Assembly: GCA_902363665.1 (NCBI GenBank) | Contig: CABJAW010000009.1 | Span: forward strand, 62,001-126,000 | DNA: 64,000 nt | Origin: Lachnospiraceae bacterium | GTDB lineage: Bacteria > Bacillota > Clostridia > Lachnospirales > Lachnospiraceae | Direction of reading: 5' to 3' | Part shown: positions 33,355 to 42,990 of the stretch, in pieces | Position numbering within the stretch: the first letter of the stretch is position 1 | How the letters are laid out: each line of letters begins with the position of its first letter | Translations under genes and position numbers: made by a program | The notes under the pieces: model-generated | Told to the model about the DNA's origin: nothing | Seen by the model: only the letters and a program-made list of their open reading frames with translations | Database searches by the model: none

Positions 33355-33903
33355 GTGAAACAGGAAAAAAGAAAGAAAAGTGCGGTAAGAGAAATGATGG
33401 GATGGCTGCTGTATATGGCGATCCTTGTGGCAGCGGCATTTTTGCTGGTACATTTTGTCGGAGAACGCACAGTCGTGAGCGGAGATTCGATGTCTCCGAC
33501 CTTAAGCGACGGTGACAATCTGATTGTGGACAAACTCTCTTACCGCATTCGTGCGCCTAAACGGTTTGAGATCGTGGTTTTTCCGTTCCAGTATCAGAAG
33601 GGAACCTACTACATCAAACGGATTATCGGCCTGCCGGGCGAACAGGTACAGATTTATAATGGCAAAGTCTATATCAATGGAAAAGTGCTGGAAGAATCCG
33701 GCGGTTTTGAACCGATTCGCAGCGCAGGGCTTGCGTCCGAGGCGATCACACTGGGCGAGGATGAGTATTTTGTGCTCGGCGATAACCGCAATAACAGTGC
33801 GGACAGCCGTGAGCCGAGTGTAGGGACGATTTTAAGACAGAATATGATCGGCCGGGCCGTCTTCCGAATCTGGCCGCTTGATGGCGTGGGGTTTTTGAAT
33901 TAA
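33355..33903 (+). CDS. lepB: Signal peptidase I (third of three)
   Basis: A 182-aa leader peptidase with an N-terminal membrane helix and the canonical Ser box VSGDSMSPTLSDGDN, Lys in YYIKRIIGLPGE, and GDNRNNSADSR. I chose the GTG at 33355, 5 nt after GGCGGTGA; the GTG at 33346 lies inside that site. Ahead of it a GAGGCGGTGA-like stretch occurs twice (33318 and 33341). rnhB follows closely. Confidence 0.93.
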   Translation: MKQEKRKKSAVREMMGWLLYMAILVAAAFLLVHFVGERTVVSGDSMSPTLSDGDNLIVDKLSYRIRAPKRFEIVVFPFQYQKGTYYIKRIIGLPGEQVQIYNGKVYINGKVLEESGGFEPIRSAGLASEAITLGEDEYFVLGDNRNNSADSREPSVGTILRQNMIGRAVFRIWPLDGVGFLN

Positions 33904-33922
33904 ACCGAAAAGGAAATTGAGT

Positions 33923-34684
33923 ATGAAAAGTATTGCGGAAATCAAAGCGGAGTTTGCGGCGGTGTCTGCGGATCGGGCGGAGGCGCTTTTTGCACAGTAC
34001 GCAGATGATAAACGGGCAGGCGTTGCAAAGCTGATCGAATCAGAAAAAAGGAAGCTTTTGAAGCTGGAGCAGGAGCGCAGCCGTCTGGAGACGATGCGGA
34101 TCTATGAGCATAAATACGGGGATCTTGGCCTTATATGCGGAATCGATGAGGCAGGCAGAGGGCCGCTGGCCGGACCGGTGGTGGCTGGTGCGGTGATCCT
34201 TCCGCAGGACTGCGAGATCCTTTATCTTAATGACTCGAAGAAACTTTCTGAAAAGAAAAGAGAGGAGCTCTTCGACGAAATCAAAGAAAAAGCGATTTCA
34301 TGGGGGATTGGCATGGCCTCCCCGGCGCGGATTGATGAGATCAATATCCTGCAGGCAACGTATGAGGCGATGCGGGAAGCAGTCGCGGCGCTTGACCCGC
34401 AGCCGCAGGTACTGCTCAATGACGCGGTACGGATTCCGAATCTGGCATTTCGCCAGGTACCGATCATCAAGGGCGATGCGAAGAGTCTCTCGATTGCGGC
34501 GGCAAGCGTGCTTGCCAAGGTGACGAGGGACCGGCTGATGCGGGAATATGACAAAGTCATGCCGGAATATGGGTTTGCGGCACATAAGGGGTACGGCAGC
34601 GCAGCCCACATTGCGGCACTGCAGAAATATGGTCCTTCGCCGATCCACCGCAAAAGCTTTATCGGACATTTTGTAGAGGAATGA
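33923..34684 (+). CDS. rnhB: Ribonuclease HII
   Basis: A 253-aa RNase removing ribonucleotides from DNA. The catalytic Asp-Glu-Asp pattern starts in GIDEAGRGPLAGPV and continues in LNDSKKLSEKKRE. An N-terminal helical extension of about 70 residues precedes the catalytic domain, as in other Firmicutes. ATG 33923 chosen over the TTG at 33917. Confidence 0.95.
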   Translation: MKSIAEIKAEFAAVSADRAEALFAQYADDKRAGVAKLIESEKRKLLKLEQERSRLETMRIYEHKYGDLGLICGIDEAGRGPLAGPVVAGAVILPQDCEILYLNDSKKLSEKKREELFDEIKEKAISWGIGMASPARIDEINILQATYEAMREAVAALDPQPQVLLNDAVRIPNLAFRQVPIIKGDAKSLSIAAASVLAKVTRDRLMREYDKVMPEYGFAAHKGYGSAAHIAALQKYGPSPIHRKSFIGHFVEE

Positions 34685-34727
34685 ACGAAACAGAAAAGAT
34701 CTGTCGGGGGAGAGAACGGCAGAAAAG

Positions 34728-35069
34728 GTGAATAAACGAAAGACAGGAGCAGTTTATGAGGAAAAGGCCGCTGCGTATCTGAAAGAGAAGGGGTATCGCA
34801 TTCTGGAAAAGAATTATCGCTGCCCTCTGGGCGAGATCGATCTGATCGCAGAAGAGAGAGGATATCTCGTTTTCATTGAGGTGAAATATCGGAGAACATC
34901 GCGGCTTGGTACCGGGGAAGAAGCGGTGAATACAAAAAAGCAGCGGCGCATTCTGGGCGCAGCCAGATGGTATCTGATGGAGCATGGGATGTGCCCCTGC
35001 CGTTTTGATGTAGCAGCAATCAACGGAACAGAAATTACGTTGGTCCGGAATGCGTTTGAATGCAGGTAG
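34728..35069 (+). CDS. UPF0102 protein YraN
   Basis: A 113-aa protein with a Holliday-junction-resolvase-like nuclease fold. The conserved core is EEKAAAYLKEKGYRILEKN, GEIDLIAEE and FIEVKYR, the ExK-type metal site. The role is unproven. GTG start at 34728. It commonly follows rnhB. Its stop codon lies inside the start of the next repeat element. Confidence 0.88.
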   Translation: MNKRKTGAVYEEKAAAYLKEKGYRILEKNYRCPLGEIDLIAEERGYLVFIEVKYRRTSRLGTGEEAVNTKKQRRILGAARWYLMEHGMCPCRFDVAAINGTEITLVRNAFECR

Positions 35070-35166
35070 GCATTTCTCCGTCTCCAATGTGCGGGGCACG
35101 AAGCGGGAGGCTTATGTCAGTGAAAGCTTGCAGTCAGTGAAACGGATTGCAAATGTTTGTTTTATG
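35060..35166. repeat. Composite repeat element, copy 3
   Basis: It begins AATGCAGGTAGGCATTTCTCC, then the GTGC-GGG-GCAC apical hairpin (35090-35099), and ends with AAACGGATTGCAAATGTTTG (35140-35159), a diverged GGATT palindrome. The left end overlaps the last codons of yraN. Confidence 0.55.
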
Positions 35167-35239
35167 AGAGAGAAAGTCAGGAGAGTAACGATTGAAAGAA
35201 GAAAGAATGCTGATCAGGAAAAAATGGGAGCGAAGCGTT

Positions 35240-36058
35240 ATGCAGGAGCACGAGAAGAATGGTGTTCTTTATTTTACGTTTTCAAATCTGGATCAGGTTT
35301 CGGATATATTTGTTCACGCATTCAGCAGCCGCCTTGGCGGCGTGAGCACAGGAGATCTGGCCACAATGAATTTCAGCGTGAATCGTGGCGATACGAAAGA
35401 AAATGTGAAGGAAAATTATCGCCGCTTTGCTGCGGCTGTTGGCTTCCGGGCAGAAAATCTTGTCTGTTCGGATCAGACACATACGAATTATGTGCGTGTT
35501 GTGACGGAGGCGGACCGAGGAAAGGGCTTTGACCGGGAGAAGGATTATCACGATGTGGACGGGTTAGTCACGAATGTTCCGGGGCTGGTTCTTGTGACTT
35601 ACTATGCGGACTGTGTGCCGCTGTTTTTTGCAGATCCGGTGCACCGGGCCGTTGGACTGTCTCATTCCGGCTGGCGTGGGACTGTGTCGGATATTGCAGG
35701 GGAGACGGTAAAAGTCATGCAGGAGCGGTACGGGACAAATCCTGCGGATCTGCTTGGAGCGATCGGCCCGTCGATCTGTCAGGGTTGTTACGAAGTGAGT
35801 GAAGATGTGATACGCGAATTTCAAAAGCAGTATGAACCATCGCTGTATCCGCTTCTTTACACGAAAAAACCGAATGGAAAGTATCAGCTGAACCTGTGGG
35901 AAGCCTGCCGCCAGAATATGCTGCGTGCAGGTCTTTTGCCCGGGCATATTCAGGTTACGGATCTTTGCACCGGCTGTAACCCGGAGATTTTGTTTTCTCA
36001 CCGCGCTTCCAAAGGACACCGCGGAAATCTGGCCGGATTTCTTGGCGTGCGGGAATAA
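35240..36058 (+). CDS. pgeF: Multicopper-polyphenol-oxidase-fold protein (YfiH/PgeF)
   Basis: A 272-aa protein of the DUF152/laccase-domain family. Family members hydrolyse cytoplasmic purine nucleosides or act in peptidoglycan precursor editing. Ligand residues: the Cys in TYYADCVPLFF and the His in GLSHSGWRGT, with DQTHTN upstream. ATG 35240 is preceded by GGGAG at 9 nt; in-frame ATG 35207 or TTG 35192 would lengthen it. It stands between a repeat element and the prs promoter. Confidence 0.9.
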   Translation: MQEHEKNGVLYFTFSNLDQVSDIFVHAFSSRLGGVSTGDLATMNFSVNRGDTKENVKENYRRFAAAVGFRAENLVCSDQTHTNYVRVVTEADRGKGFDREKDYHDVDGLVTNVPGLVLVTYYADCVPLFFADPVHRAVGLSHSGWRGTVSDIAGETVKVMQERYGTNPADLLGAIGPSICQGCYEVSEDVIREFQKQYEPSLYPLLYTKKPNGKYQLNLWEACRQNMLRAGLLPGHIQVTDLCTGCNPEILFSHRASKGHRGNLAGFLGVRE

Positions 36059-36110
36059 ACGGAATCGATTGCTTTTTTTCGGGAAATTCTGACATTTTCT
36101 GTGATTATTC

Positions 36111-36139
36111 TTGACGCACATTTTACAAAATGTTATAAA
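36111..36139 (+). promoter_or_regulatory. prs promoter
   Basis: TTGACG at 36111-36116 and TATAAA at 36134-36139 with a 17-bp spacer. Confidence 0.7.
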
Positions 36140-36221
36140 TGAATGGAAACTGCTGATGTTTCGATGAAAATTGAGCATTGGTGTGAAAAACAAAAAATTA
36201 TTTGTGGAGGATGGCTCATCT

Positions 36222-37403
36222 ATGTATGAATACGACAATCTGGAAAATCTCATGCCGGTAGGTCCGCTGAAGATCGCGGCGCTGGAAGGCTGTCGGGAAT
36301 TTGGAGAAACGGTCAACCGTTATCTGATACAGACCCGCAAGGAGACGGCGCAGGTGAATGCAGCGCTGGCAAGGATGCCCGGTTATATCGAAGATTCGTA
36401 CCTGCTTGACTGCAAGTGCCCGAGATTTGGTTCCGGTGAAGGCAAGGGACAGATCAATACTTCTGTGCGCGGTGCAGATCTGTACATTCTGGTGGATGTC
36501 TGCAATTACAGTCTTACGTACTCTGTTTGCGGTTATGAGAATCATATGTCACCGGACAACCATTTTCAGGATTTGAAGCGTATCATTTCAGCTGCGACCG
36601 GAAAGGCAAAACGAATCAGTGTGGTTATGCCGTTTTTGTACGAGGGACGCCAGCATAAGCGTACCAAGAGAGAGTCGCTGGACTGCTCGCTCGCTTTGCA
36701 GGAGCTTGTGAGCATGGGCGTTTCCAATATTATTACATTTGACGCGCACGACCCGCGTGTGCAGAATGCGATTCCGCTGAGCGGATTCGATTCCTTTATG
36801 GCAACGTATCAGTTTTTAAAGGCACTTGTCGATACCGTAGAGGATTTCCAGATCGATAATGACCATTTGATGGTCATCAGCCCGGATGAGGGCGCGATGA
36901 GCCGCGCTGTTTATTTTTCCAGCATCCTCGGCGTAGATATGGGTATGTTCTACAAGAGAAGAGATTATTCAACAGTAGTAAATGGCCGCAACCCGATCGT
37001 AGCGCATGAATTCCTCGGCGATTCTGTGAAGGGCAAGGATGTCATCATTGTCGATGATATGATCTCTTCCGGTGACAGTATGCTCGATGTGGCAAAGCAG
37101 ATCAAGCAGCGGGGTGCAAAGCGTGTATTTGTCTGCACGACATTCGGATTGTTCACGGATGGCCTGGAGCGCTTTGATGAATTTTATGAGAAGGGTTACA
37201 TTACAAAAGTAGTGACAACAAACCTGAATTACCGCATGCCGGAGCTTTTCAAGAAGCCGTATTATGCAGAGGCGGATATGACCCGTTTCCTGGCAATGAT
37301 CATCGATCATCTGAATCATGACGTGACCTTAAGCAAGATTGAATCACCGACGGAAAAGATTAACGAGCTTCTGAATTCCATGCGGATCCTGAAGCAGAAA
37401 TAA
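36222..37403 (+). CDS. prs: Ribose-phosphate pyrophosphokinase
   Basis: A 393-aa PRPP synthetase, giving the precursor for purines, pyrimidines, His and Trp. The PRPP-binding loop VIIVDDMISSGDSM is clear, and the central SPDEGAMSRA and TFDAHDPR correspond to ATP and metal sites. It is longer than the roughly 315-aa Bacillus enzyme, with an N-terminal extension shared by a Lachnospiraceae-type subgroup. ATG 36222 lies 11 nt after GGAGG, a longish spacing; a TTG at 36171 is also in frame. Confidence 0.92.
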   Translation: MYEYDNLENLMPVGPLKIAALEGCREFGETVNRYLIQTRKETAQVNAALARMPGYIEDSYLLDCKCPRFGSGEGKGQINTSVRGADLYILVDVCNYSLTYSVCGYENHMSPDNHFQDLKRIISAATGKAKRISVVMPFLYEGRQHKRTKRESLDCSLALQELVSMGVSNIITFDAHDPRVQNAIPLSGFDSFMATYQFLKALVDTVEDFQIDNDHLMVISPDEGAMSRAVYFSSILGVDMGMFYKRRDYSTVVNGRNPIVAHEFLGDSVKGKDVIIVDDMISSGDSMLDVAKQIKQRGAKRVFVCTTFGLFTDGLERFDEFYEKGYITKVVTTNLNYRMPELFKKPYYAEADMTRFLAMIIDHLNHDVTLSKIESPTEKINELLNSMRILKQK

Positions 37404-37415
37404 AGCAACTGCGAA

Positions 37416-37449
37416 AGAGGGGCTATGCGGGTGGCACAGCTCCTTTTTG
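37416..37449 (+). terminator. Terminator after prs
   Basis: AGGGGCTATG (37418-37427) pairs imperfectly with CACAGCTCC (37435-37443), then TTTTT. Confidence 0.6.
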
Positions 37450-37485
37450 TCGGCATACGGCTCAATACTGGCAGCAGTGTTTGAA

Positions 37486-37564
37486 GCCGCTTGCGGAATC
37501 TCATAGGAGGGACGGATTCCTTATGATTCTGCAAGCAGCGAAGCGGATTGCGAATATCTGCTTT
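37486..37564. repeat. Long hairpin followed by a GGATT palindrome repeat
   Basis: GCCGCTTGCGGAATC.. (37486-37508) pairs over about 23 bp with ..GATTCTGCAAGCAGC (37517-37539). Directly after it comes AAGCGGAT-TGCGAAT-ATCTGCTTT (37541-37564), a full copy of the palindrome. Confidence 0.6.
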
Positions 37565-37617
37565 GACAAGCGCCTCAGGCGTAAAAGATTTACTTAAATA
37601 ATAAGGAAACAACAAGA

Positions 37618-38946
37618 ATGAAGAAAAAGAATTTTGAGCATAAGATCCGCGCGGTTCTTCCGGGAAGCATTGCGGAGGAGCTGGAACTGGAGCCGGGAGA
37701 CGTTCTGCTGGCTGTCAATGACCATGAGATCGAGGATGTTTTTGATTATCATTATTATACGAACGAGGAATATCTGACGGTTCTTGTGCGCAAACCGGAC
37801 GGAGAGGAATGGGAGCTGGAGATCGAAAAGGAATTTGAAGAGGATCTCGGGATCGAATTTGAAAGTTCACTGATGGACGATTACCGTTCCTGCAGAAACC
37901 ACTGTATTTTCTGTTTTATCGATCAGATGCCGCCGGGAATGCGGGAAACGCTGTATTTTAAGGATGACGATTCGAGACTGTCGTTTTTGCAGGGCAACTA
38001 TGTGACACTCACAAATATGAGCGATCACGACATTGACCGGATCATCCATTATCATCTCGGACCGATCAACATTTCCTTTCAGACGACAAATCCGGATCTT
38101 CGCTGCAAAATGCTGCACAACCGTTTTGCAGGTGATGTTTTCCCGAAAATCCGGCGTCTGGCAGATGCCGGAATTGAGCTGAACGGCCAGATCGTGCTGT
38201 GCCGTGATATCAATGACGGGGCGGAGCTGGAGCGCTCCATTTCGGATATGACATCCTACCTTCCGGCGCTTCGCAGTGTTTCGGTTGTGCCGGTCGGGCT
38301 GTCAAAGTACCGGGAAGGCTTGTATCCGCTGAAGCCATTTGATGCACAGTCGGCGGGAGAGGTGATTGATCTGATCGAATCCTGGCAGAAAAAGATTTAT
38401 CCGCAGTACGGTGTGCATTTTGTTCATGCATCAGATGAATGGTATCTGCTTGCCGGGCGGCCGCTTCCGGAGGAAGAACGGTATGATGGATATCTTCAGT
38501 TGGAAAATGGCGTCGGCATGCTGCGACTTTTAAAAGAAGAAGTTGAGGAAACGCTTGCAGAGGTGAAGCCGGACGGGGAAACACCGAAGCGCCGCGTTTC
38601 GATTGCAACCGGACGGCTTGCAGGACCTTTTTTGAAGGAACTTGGTAAACGGATCGAGACAGTGCATCAAAACGTTACACTGCAGATATTTGAAATCCGA
38701 AATGACTTCTTCGGGGAATCGATCACAGTTTCCGGGCTGATCACAGGACAGGATCTGATCGCACAGCTGAAAGATCAGGATCTTGGAGATGAACTGCTGC
38801 TTCCGACCAATATGATCCGGTCAGGGGAACGCGTATTTCTCGATGATCTGACGATAGAGGATGCAGAAGAGGCACTTGGCATATCGATCCGCATTGTGGA
38901 ATCAGGCGGGCGTGATCTGGTGTGTGCAGTGACCGGAGAAGAATAG
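37618..38946 (+). CDS. DUF512 radical-SAM-like protein with PDZ domain
   Basis: A 442-aa protein. The N-terminal 60 residues form a PDZ-like domain ([19 protein letters not shown]). Next is [14 protein letters not shown], a CxxxCxxC cluster motif of radical SAM type, then a TIM-barrel-like segment and the DUF512 C-terminal part. The family is widespread in clostridia and always near der, as here, but its reaction is unknown. The start at 37618 follows AAGGAAA. Confidence 0.9.
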   Translation: MKKKNFEHKIRAVLPGSIAEELELEPGDVLLAVNDHEIEDVFDYHYYTNEEYLTVLVRKPDGEEWELEIEKEFEEDLGIEFESSLMDDYRSCRNHCIFCFIDQMPPGMRETLYFKDDDSRLSFLQGNYVTLTNMSDHDIDRIIHYHLGPINISFQTTNPDLRCKMLHNRFAGDVFPKIRRLADAGIELNGQIVLCRDINDGAELERSISDMTSYLPALRSVSVVPVGLSKYREGLYPLKPFDAQSAGEVIDLIESWQKKIYPQYGVHFVHASDEWYLLAGRPLPEEERYDGYLQLENGVGMLRLLKEEVEETLAEVKPDGETPKRRVSIATGRLAGPFLKELGKRIETVHQNVTLQIFEIRNDFFGESITVSGLITGQDLIAQLKDQDLGDELLLPTNMIRSGERVFLDDLTIEDAEEALGISIRIVESGGRDLVCAVTGEE

Positions 38947-38974
38947 ACGAAAACAGGCAAAAGGAGGAAAACCT

Positions 38975-40303
38975 ATGAGCAAACCAATCGTAGCAATTGT
39001 AGGAAGGCCGAATGTGGGCAAGTCGACACTGTTTAACGCGCTTGCCGGAGAAAATATTTCGATTGTAAAAGATACGCCGGGCGTAACGCGTGACCGGATC
39101 TATGCGGATGTAGAGTGGCTGAATGTGAATTTCACACTGATCGATACCGGTGGAATCGAACCGGACAGCAGCGATGTAATCCTGGCGCAGATGCGGGATC
39201 AGGCGCAGATCGCGATCGACACGGCGGATGTCATTTTGTTTCTGACGGACTGCAAGCAGGGTCTCGTTGATGCGGATGCAAAGGTGGCAGATATGCTGCG
39301 CCGTTCCCGCAAGCCGGTTGTGCTTGTCGTAAATAAGGTTGATAATTTCGATAAAAACATGGCAGATGTCTATGAGTTTTACAATCTCGGTATCGGTGAT
39401 CCGTACCCGATCTCTGCGAGCAACAAGCTTGGTGTCGGAGATATGCTCGATCACGTGATCGAGTGCTTTGGAGAGGATCACGGCGAGGAGGAGCAGGACG
39501 AACGGCCGCGCATCGCGATCGTCGGCAAGCCGAATGTCGGAAAATCATCTCTGATCAACCGCATCCTTGGCGAAAACCGTCTGATCGTTTCCAATATTGC
39601 CGGTACAACGCGTGATGCGGTAGATACAAGCGTGAAGTGGAACGGTCATGAATATGTATTTATCGACACAGCCGGACTGCGCCGCAAGAGCAAGATTAAA
39701 GAAGAACTGGAGCGCTACAGCATCATCCGTACCGTGACGGCGGTTGACCGCGCGGATGTTGTGGTAATTCTGATCGACGCGGTAGAAGGCGTGACCGAGC
39801 AGGATGCAAAGATTGCCGGCATCGCACATGACCGCGGGAAAGGAATTGTAATCGCAGTTAATAAGTGGGATGCGGTCGAGAAGGACGATAAGACGATCTA
39901 TAAATATACACAGGAAGTGCGCCAGGTACTTTCCTACATGCCGTATGCGGAGATCCTTTTCATCTCGGCGCAGACAGGTCAGCGTGTATCCAGACTGTTT
40001 GAGACGATCGATATGGTACTTGCAAATCAGTCGATGCGCGTGGCAACCGGTGTGCTCAACGAGATCATGGCTGAGGCTGTGGCACTGCAGCAGCCGCCGA
40101 CAGATAAGGGGAAGAGACTGCGTCTCTTCTATATTACACAGGTTGCGGTCAAGCCGCCGACATTCGTTATTTTTGTCAATGACAAGGCGCTGATGCATTT
40201 CTCGTATACGAGATATCTGGAAAACAAGATCCGCGATACGTTCGGATTTAAGGGGACTTCGCTGAAGTTCATTATCCGTGAGCGCAAGGACGGGGAGAAT
40301 TGA
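38975..40303 (+). CDS. der: Ribosome biogenesis GTPase Der (EngA)
   Basis: A 442-aa protein with two tandem GTPase domains, each with its own P-loop ([12 protein letters not shown] and [12 protein letters not shown]), DTGG/DTAG switch and NKVD/NKWD motif, then a KH-like C-terminal domain. It is needed for 50S assembly. Good AAAGGAGG before the start; plsY follows after 9 nt. Confidence 0.98.
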   Translation: MSKPIVAIVGRPNVGKSTLFNALAGENISIVKDTPGVTRDRIYADVEWLNVNFTLIDTGGIEPDSSDVILAQMRDQAQIAIDTADVILFLTDCKQGLVDADAKVADMLRRSRKPVVLVVNKVDNFDKNMADVYEFYNLGIGDPYPISASNKLGVGDMLDHVIECFGEDHGEEEQDERPRIAIVGKPNVGKSSLINRILGENRLIVSNIAGTTRDAVDTSVKWNGHEYVFIDTAGLRRKSKIKEELERYSIIRTVTAVDRADVVVILIDAVEGVTEQDAKIAGIAHDRGKGIVIAVNKWDAVEKDDKTIYKYTQEVRQVLSYMPYAEILFISAQTGQRVSRLFETIDMVLANQSMRVATGVLNEIMAEAVALQQPPTDKGKRLRLFYITQVAVKPPTFVIFVNDKALMHFSYTRYLENKIRDTFGFKGTSLKFIIRERKDGEN

Positions 40304-40312
40304 GGAAAGAAA

Positions 40313-40957
40313 ATGGAACGTTTGATTTGTATTGCCATCGGATATGTGTTTGGACTGTTTCAGACGAGCTATATCTATGGAAAAATGCATGGAATTGATA
40401 TCCGCAAATGCGGAAGCGGAAATGCCGGGACCACGAATATGCTCCGGACGATGGGAACGAAGGCAGGAGCGATCACACTGCTCGGCGATGCGTTTAAATG
40501 TGTGATTGCCGTGCTTGTGGTGCGCACACTGTTTCGAACACAGTATGCGGAGATCCTGCCGCTTTTGTCGATCTACACGGCAGCCGGTGTAATTCTTGGC
40601 CATAATTTCCCGTTTTATATGAATTTCCGCGGAGGAAAGGGAATCGCAGCAACCGCGGGTCTGATTATGTCGATGAGCTGGCAGATGACGCTGATCGCAA
40701 TTGTCATATTTGGCGGAACGGTAGCGCTGACACATTATGTTTCTCTTGGCTCGCTGCTGGTGTATGTCAGCTTTTTTGTGGAACTCATTGTCTTCGGACA
40801 AAACGGGATGTTTGGCATGACACAGCGATATCTGAATGAGATGTATGCGGTGGCGTTTGCGCTTGCCGTGCTCGCCTTCTGGATGCACCGTGCAAATATC
40901 GTGCGGCTGGCACATGGTGAAGAACGGAAGACGTATCTGTTTCATAAAAAGCAGTGA
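40313..40957 (+). CDS. plsY: Glycerol-3-phosphate acyltransferase PlsY
   Basis: A 214-aa integral membrane enzyme using the acyl phosphate made by PlsX to acylate sn-glycerol-3-phosphate. Conserved motifs: KCGSGNAGTTNMLRTMG, LGHNFPFYMNFRGGKGIA. About five membrane helices. gpsA, which supplies glycerol-3-phosphate, is next, so the pair makes lysophosphatidic acid from glycolytic DHAP. Confidence 0.96.
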   Translation: MERLICIAIGYVFGLFQTSYIYGKMHGIDIRKCGSGNAGTTNMLRTMGTKAGAITLLGDAFKCVIAVLVVRTLFRTQYAEILPLLSIYTAAGVILGHNFPFYMNFRGGKGIAATAGLIMSMSWQMTLIAIVIFGGTVALTHYVSLGSLLVYVSFFVELIVFGQNGMFGMTQRYLNEMYAVAFALAVLAFWMHRANIVRLAHGEERKTYLFHKKQ

Positions 40958-41076
40958 GTAAGAAAGCGGAAAAAGACAGGAAGGAATGGAGTAAGGCAGG
41001 TTGGCGGACAAATGGCCTGCTCATGGAAATAAACTGTAAATATTGAGCCGGACAGCGGCAAAGCGGAGGTGAAACA

Positions 41077-42081
41077 ATGGAAAAAATAGGCGTGATCGGT
41101 GCAGGAAGCTGGGGAACTGCGCTTGCAATCCTGCTCAATGAAAATGGAAATGACGTGACGCTTTGGTCACACCGGGAGACGGAGGCAGAGCACATGCGGC
41201 AGTCACGGGAGTGCTCAAAGCTTCCCGGAATTAAAATTCCGGAAGCGGTGGAGATTACCTCGGATCTGAAGCAGGCAGTATCCGGGAAAAAGGTGCTTGT
41301 CATGGTTGTGCCTTCCAGGTGTATGCGCGAGACGGCAGAGCTTCTGAAGGAGTGTGTCGCTCCCGGGACTTATGTAATCAGTGCCGCAAAGGGAATTGAA
41401 GATGAGACACTTTTTACAATGACTGATATTCTGGAGCAGGTGCTTCCACAGGCGGATGTGGCAGTTCTTTCTGGGCCGAGCCATGCGGAGGAGGTAGCAA
41501 AGCTGCTTCCGACGACGTGCGTGATCGGGGCACATACAGAAGAGACGGCGCGATTTCTGCAGGAACTGTTCATGGGACCGATGTTCCGCGTCTACATCAG
41601 CTCGGACATGCTCGGCATCGAGCTTGGCGGCGCACTCAAAAATGTGATTGCACTGGCGGCCGGTATCGCGGATGGTATGGGCTACGGGGACAATGCAAAG
41701 GCAGCACTTATCACGAGAGGCAGCGTGGAGATCGGACGGCTTGGAATCCGTATGGGCGGAAAGCCGGAGACTTTCTTCGGACTGACCGGAATCGGGGATC
41801 TGATCGTGACATGTGCGAGCATGCACAGCCGAAACCGCCGGGCGGGCATCCTGCTCGGTCAGGGCTATACGATGAAAGAAGCGATGAAGGAAGTCAACAT
41901 GGTCGTGGAGGGCGTTTACTCCGCAAAGGCGGCGATGGCACTCGCCAGAAAATACGATACGGAACTTCCGATTATCGAGCAGGTAAACCAGATTCTGTTT
42001 GAGGGAAAAGACCCGAAAAAAGTAGTGGCGGATCTGATGCTGCGTGATAAAAAAACAGAAAATTCACTGATCCCATGGTAG
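41077..42081 (+). CDS. gpsA: Glycerol-3-phosphate dehydrogenase [NAD(P)+]
   Basis: A 334-aa cytoplasmic enzyme reducing DHAP to sn-glycerol-3-phosphate. The N-terminal Rossmann motif is GVIGAGSWGTALA; the substrate region has SGPSHAEEV and the catalytic Lys in LGGALKNVIALAAG. Normal length. It ends the der-plsY-gpsA unit and is followed by a strong terminator. Confidence 0.97.
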   Translation: MEKIGVIGAGSWGTALAILLNENGNDVTLWSHRETEAEHMRQSRECSKLPGIKIPEAVEITSDLKQAVSGKKVLVMVVPSRCMRETAELLKECVAPGTYVISAAKGIEDETLFTMTDILEQVLPQADVAVLSGPSHAEEVAKLLPTTCVIGAHTEETARFLQELFMGPMFRVYISSDMLGIELGGALKNVIALAAGIADGMGYGDNAKAALITRGSVEIGRLGIRMGGKPETFFGLTGIGDLIVTCASMHSRNRRAGILLGQGYTMKEAMKEVNMVVEGVYSAKAAMALARKYDTELPIIEQVNQILFEGKDPKKVVADLMLRDKKTENSLIPW

Positions 42082-42172
42082 GATAAAAGGTGCGGAGATG
42101 TAGAATTTTTAACAAATACCGCAATTTATGCAGATTGCATGAAGATAGTTTTAAAACAGAGTTAGGGATAGT

Positions 42173-42207
42173 AAACCTGCACGGAAAAAAACGTGCAGGT
42201 TTTTTTC
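42173..42207 (+). terminator. Terminator after gpsA
   Basis: AAACCTGCACG (42173-42183) and CGTGCAGGTTT (42192-42202), 11 bp perfect, followed by T. It separates housekeeping genes from the Wood-Ljungdahl locus. Confidence 0.88.
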
Positions 42208-42247
42208 ATTCTTCCCCTAAAGTTTTCAAAAAAGTACATTGCAGTTG

Positions 42248-42276
42248 TTGTGAAGAAAAAAGGATTATGTTATAAT
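42248..42276 (+). promoter_or_regulatory. Promoter at the head of the Wood-Ljungdahl locus
   Basis: TTGTGA at 42248-42253, 17-bp spacer, and perfect TATAAT at 42271-42276. It would drive the His-rich protein, cooT and perhaps metF. Confidence 0.7.
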
Positions 42277-42363
42277 ATGACCAAATGCAAAAGAATATTT
42301 CAGAATGTCAAAAAATTAACAAAATAAAAGGCGTTTTGAACGCATTCAGAAAGGAGAACGGAT

Positions 42364-42702
42364 ATGCATATCATTCATGATGAAAATGGCAATCCGATTG
42401 CACATGGACATGACCATGAGCACGCTCATACACACGAGCACGGGCATGACCATGACCACGATCATGGCTGCGCATCCGATAACTGCGGCAGCTGCAATGA
42501 CTGCGGAGATAAGACAGCGGCGCTGCTTGATTACATGCTCAAGCACAATGAGCATCATGCAGCTGAGCTCGACCAGGTAGCAGACAGGCTTCGCGCCGAG
42601 GGCAAAGAGGCCGCTGCAGATCAGATCAAGAAAGCCGTCGATGAGTTCAAAAAAGGAAATCTTTATCTGGGACTTGCACTTGCGACCGTAAAGGAGCAGT
42701 AA
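42364..42702 (+). CDS. Histidine-rich metal-binding protein, candidate nickel chaperone
   Basis: A 112-aa soluble protein. Residues 15-39 are a His/Asp/Glu-rich run (HGHDHEHAHTHEHG and more), followed by four cysteines in the spacing CASDNCGSCNDC, then a helical C-terminal half (LLDYMLKHNEHHAAELDQ). The N-terminal run should bind nickel, zinc or similar ions. It lies 21 bp ahead of cooT and near two cooC genes and the CODH gene, all needed for nickel-cluster assembly. It may play the part CooJ has in Rhodospirillum, though the architecture is reversed (His-rich end first). Function is inference. Confidence 0.85.
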   Translation: MHIIHDENGNPIAHGHDHEHAHTHEHGHDHDHDHGCASDNCGSCNDCGDKTAALLDYMLKHNEHHAAELDQVADRLRAEGKEAAADQIKKAVDEFKKGNLYLGLALATVKEQ

Positions 42703-42723
42703 ACCAATTAGGAGGTGGACGGG

Positions 42724-42906
42724 ATGTGTCTGTCTACTGCATATAAGACAAGCGAGCCGGACAGTATCATCATGGAGTACGTCAGCAAGATTGAGGTGGA
42801 AGGAAATCTGATCACCCTGACAGACGTGATCGGTGATACAAAAACAGTGGAAGGTACCATTAAGATGGTTGACCTCACCGGCGGGGTCGTAAAAATCAAC
42901 TGTTAA
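42724..42906 (+). CDS. cooT: CooT-family nickel-binding protein
   Basis: A 60-aa protein beginning MCLSTAY; in CooT homologues the Cys2 binds nickel at the dimer interface. Small beta-rich fold predicted. The start at 42724 follows AGGAGGTG; a GTG at 42715 overlaps that site. It lies between the His-rich protein and metF, and CODH follows two genes later, which supports a nickel-supply role. Confidence 0.88.
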   Translation: MCLSTAYKTSEPDSIIMEYVSKIEVEGNLITLTDVIGDTKTVEGTIKMVDLTGGVVKINC

Positions 42907-42990
42907 ATGCGGATCGACAACACCTGCTCTGTGTTTTGGACAGGATGTGCGCGATAGATTACCATATTATAAAAGTGGAGGTATAAACAA

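Noticed and set aside
39545..41011. 488-aa minus-strand frame opposite der and plsY
   Set aside because: It spans two well-supported + strand genes and shows only unusual composition, without a start site or domain.
42907..42990. Possible riboswitch ahead of metF
   Set aside because: I looked for folate, cobalamin and SAM riboswitch hallmarks and found none; the leader is only 84 bp.
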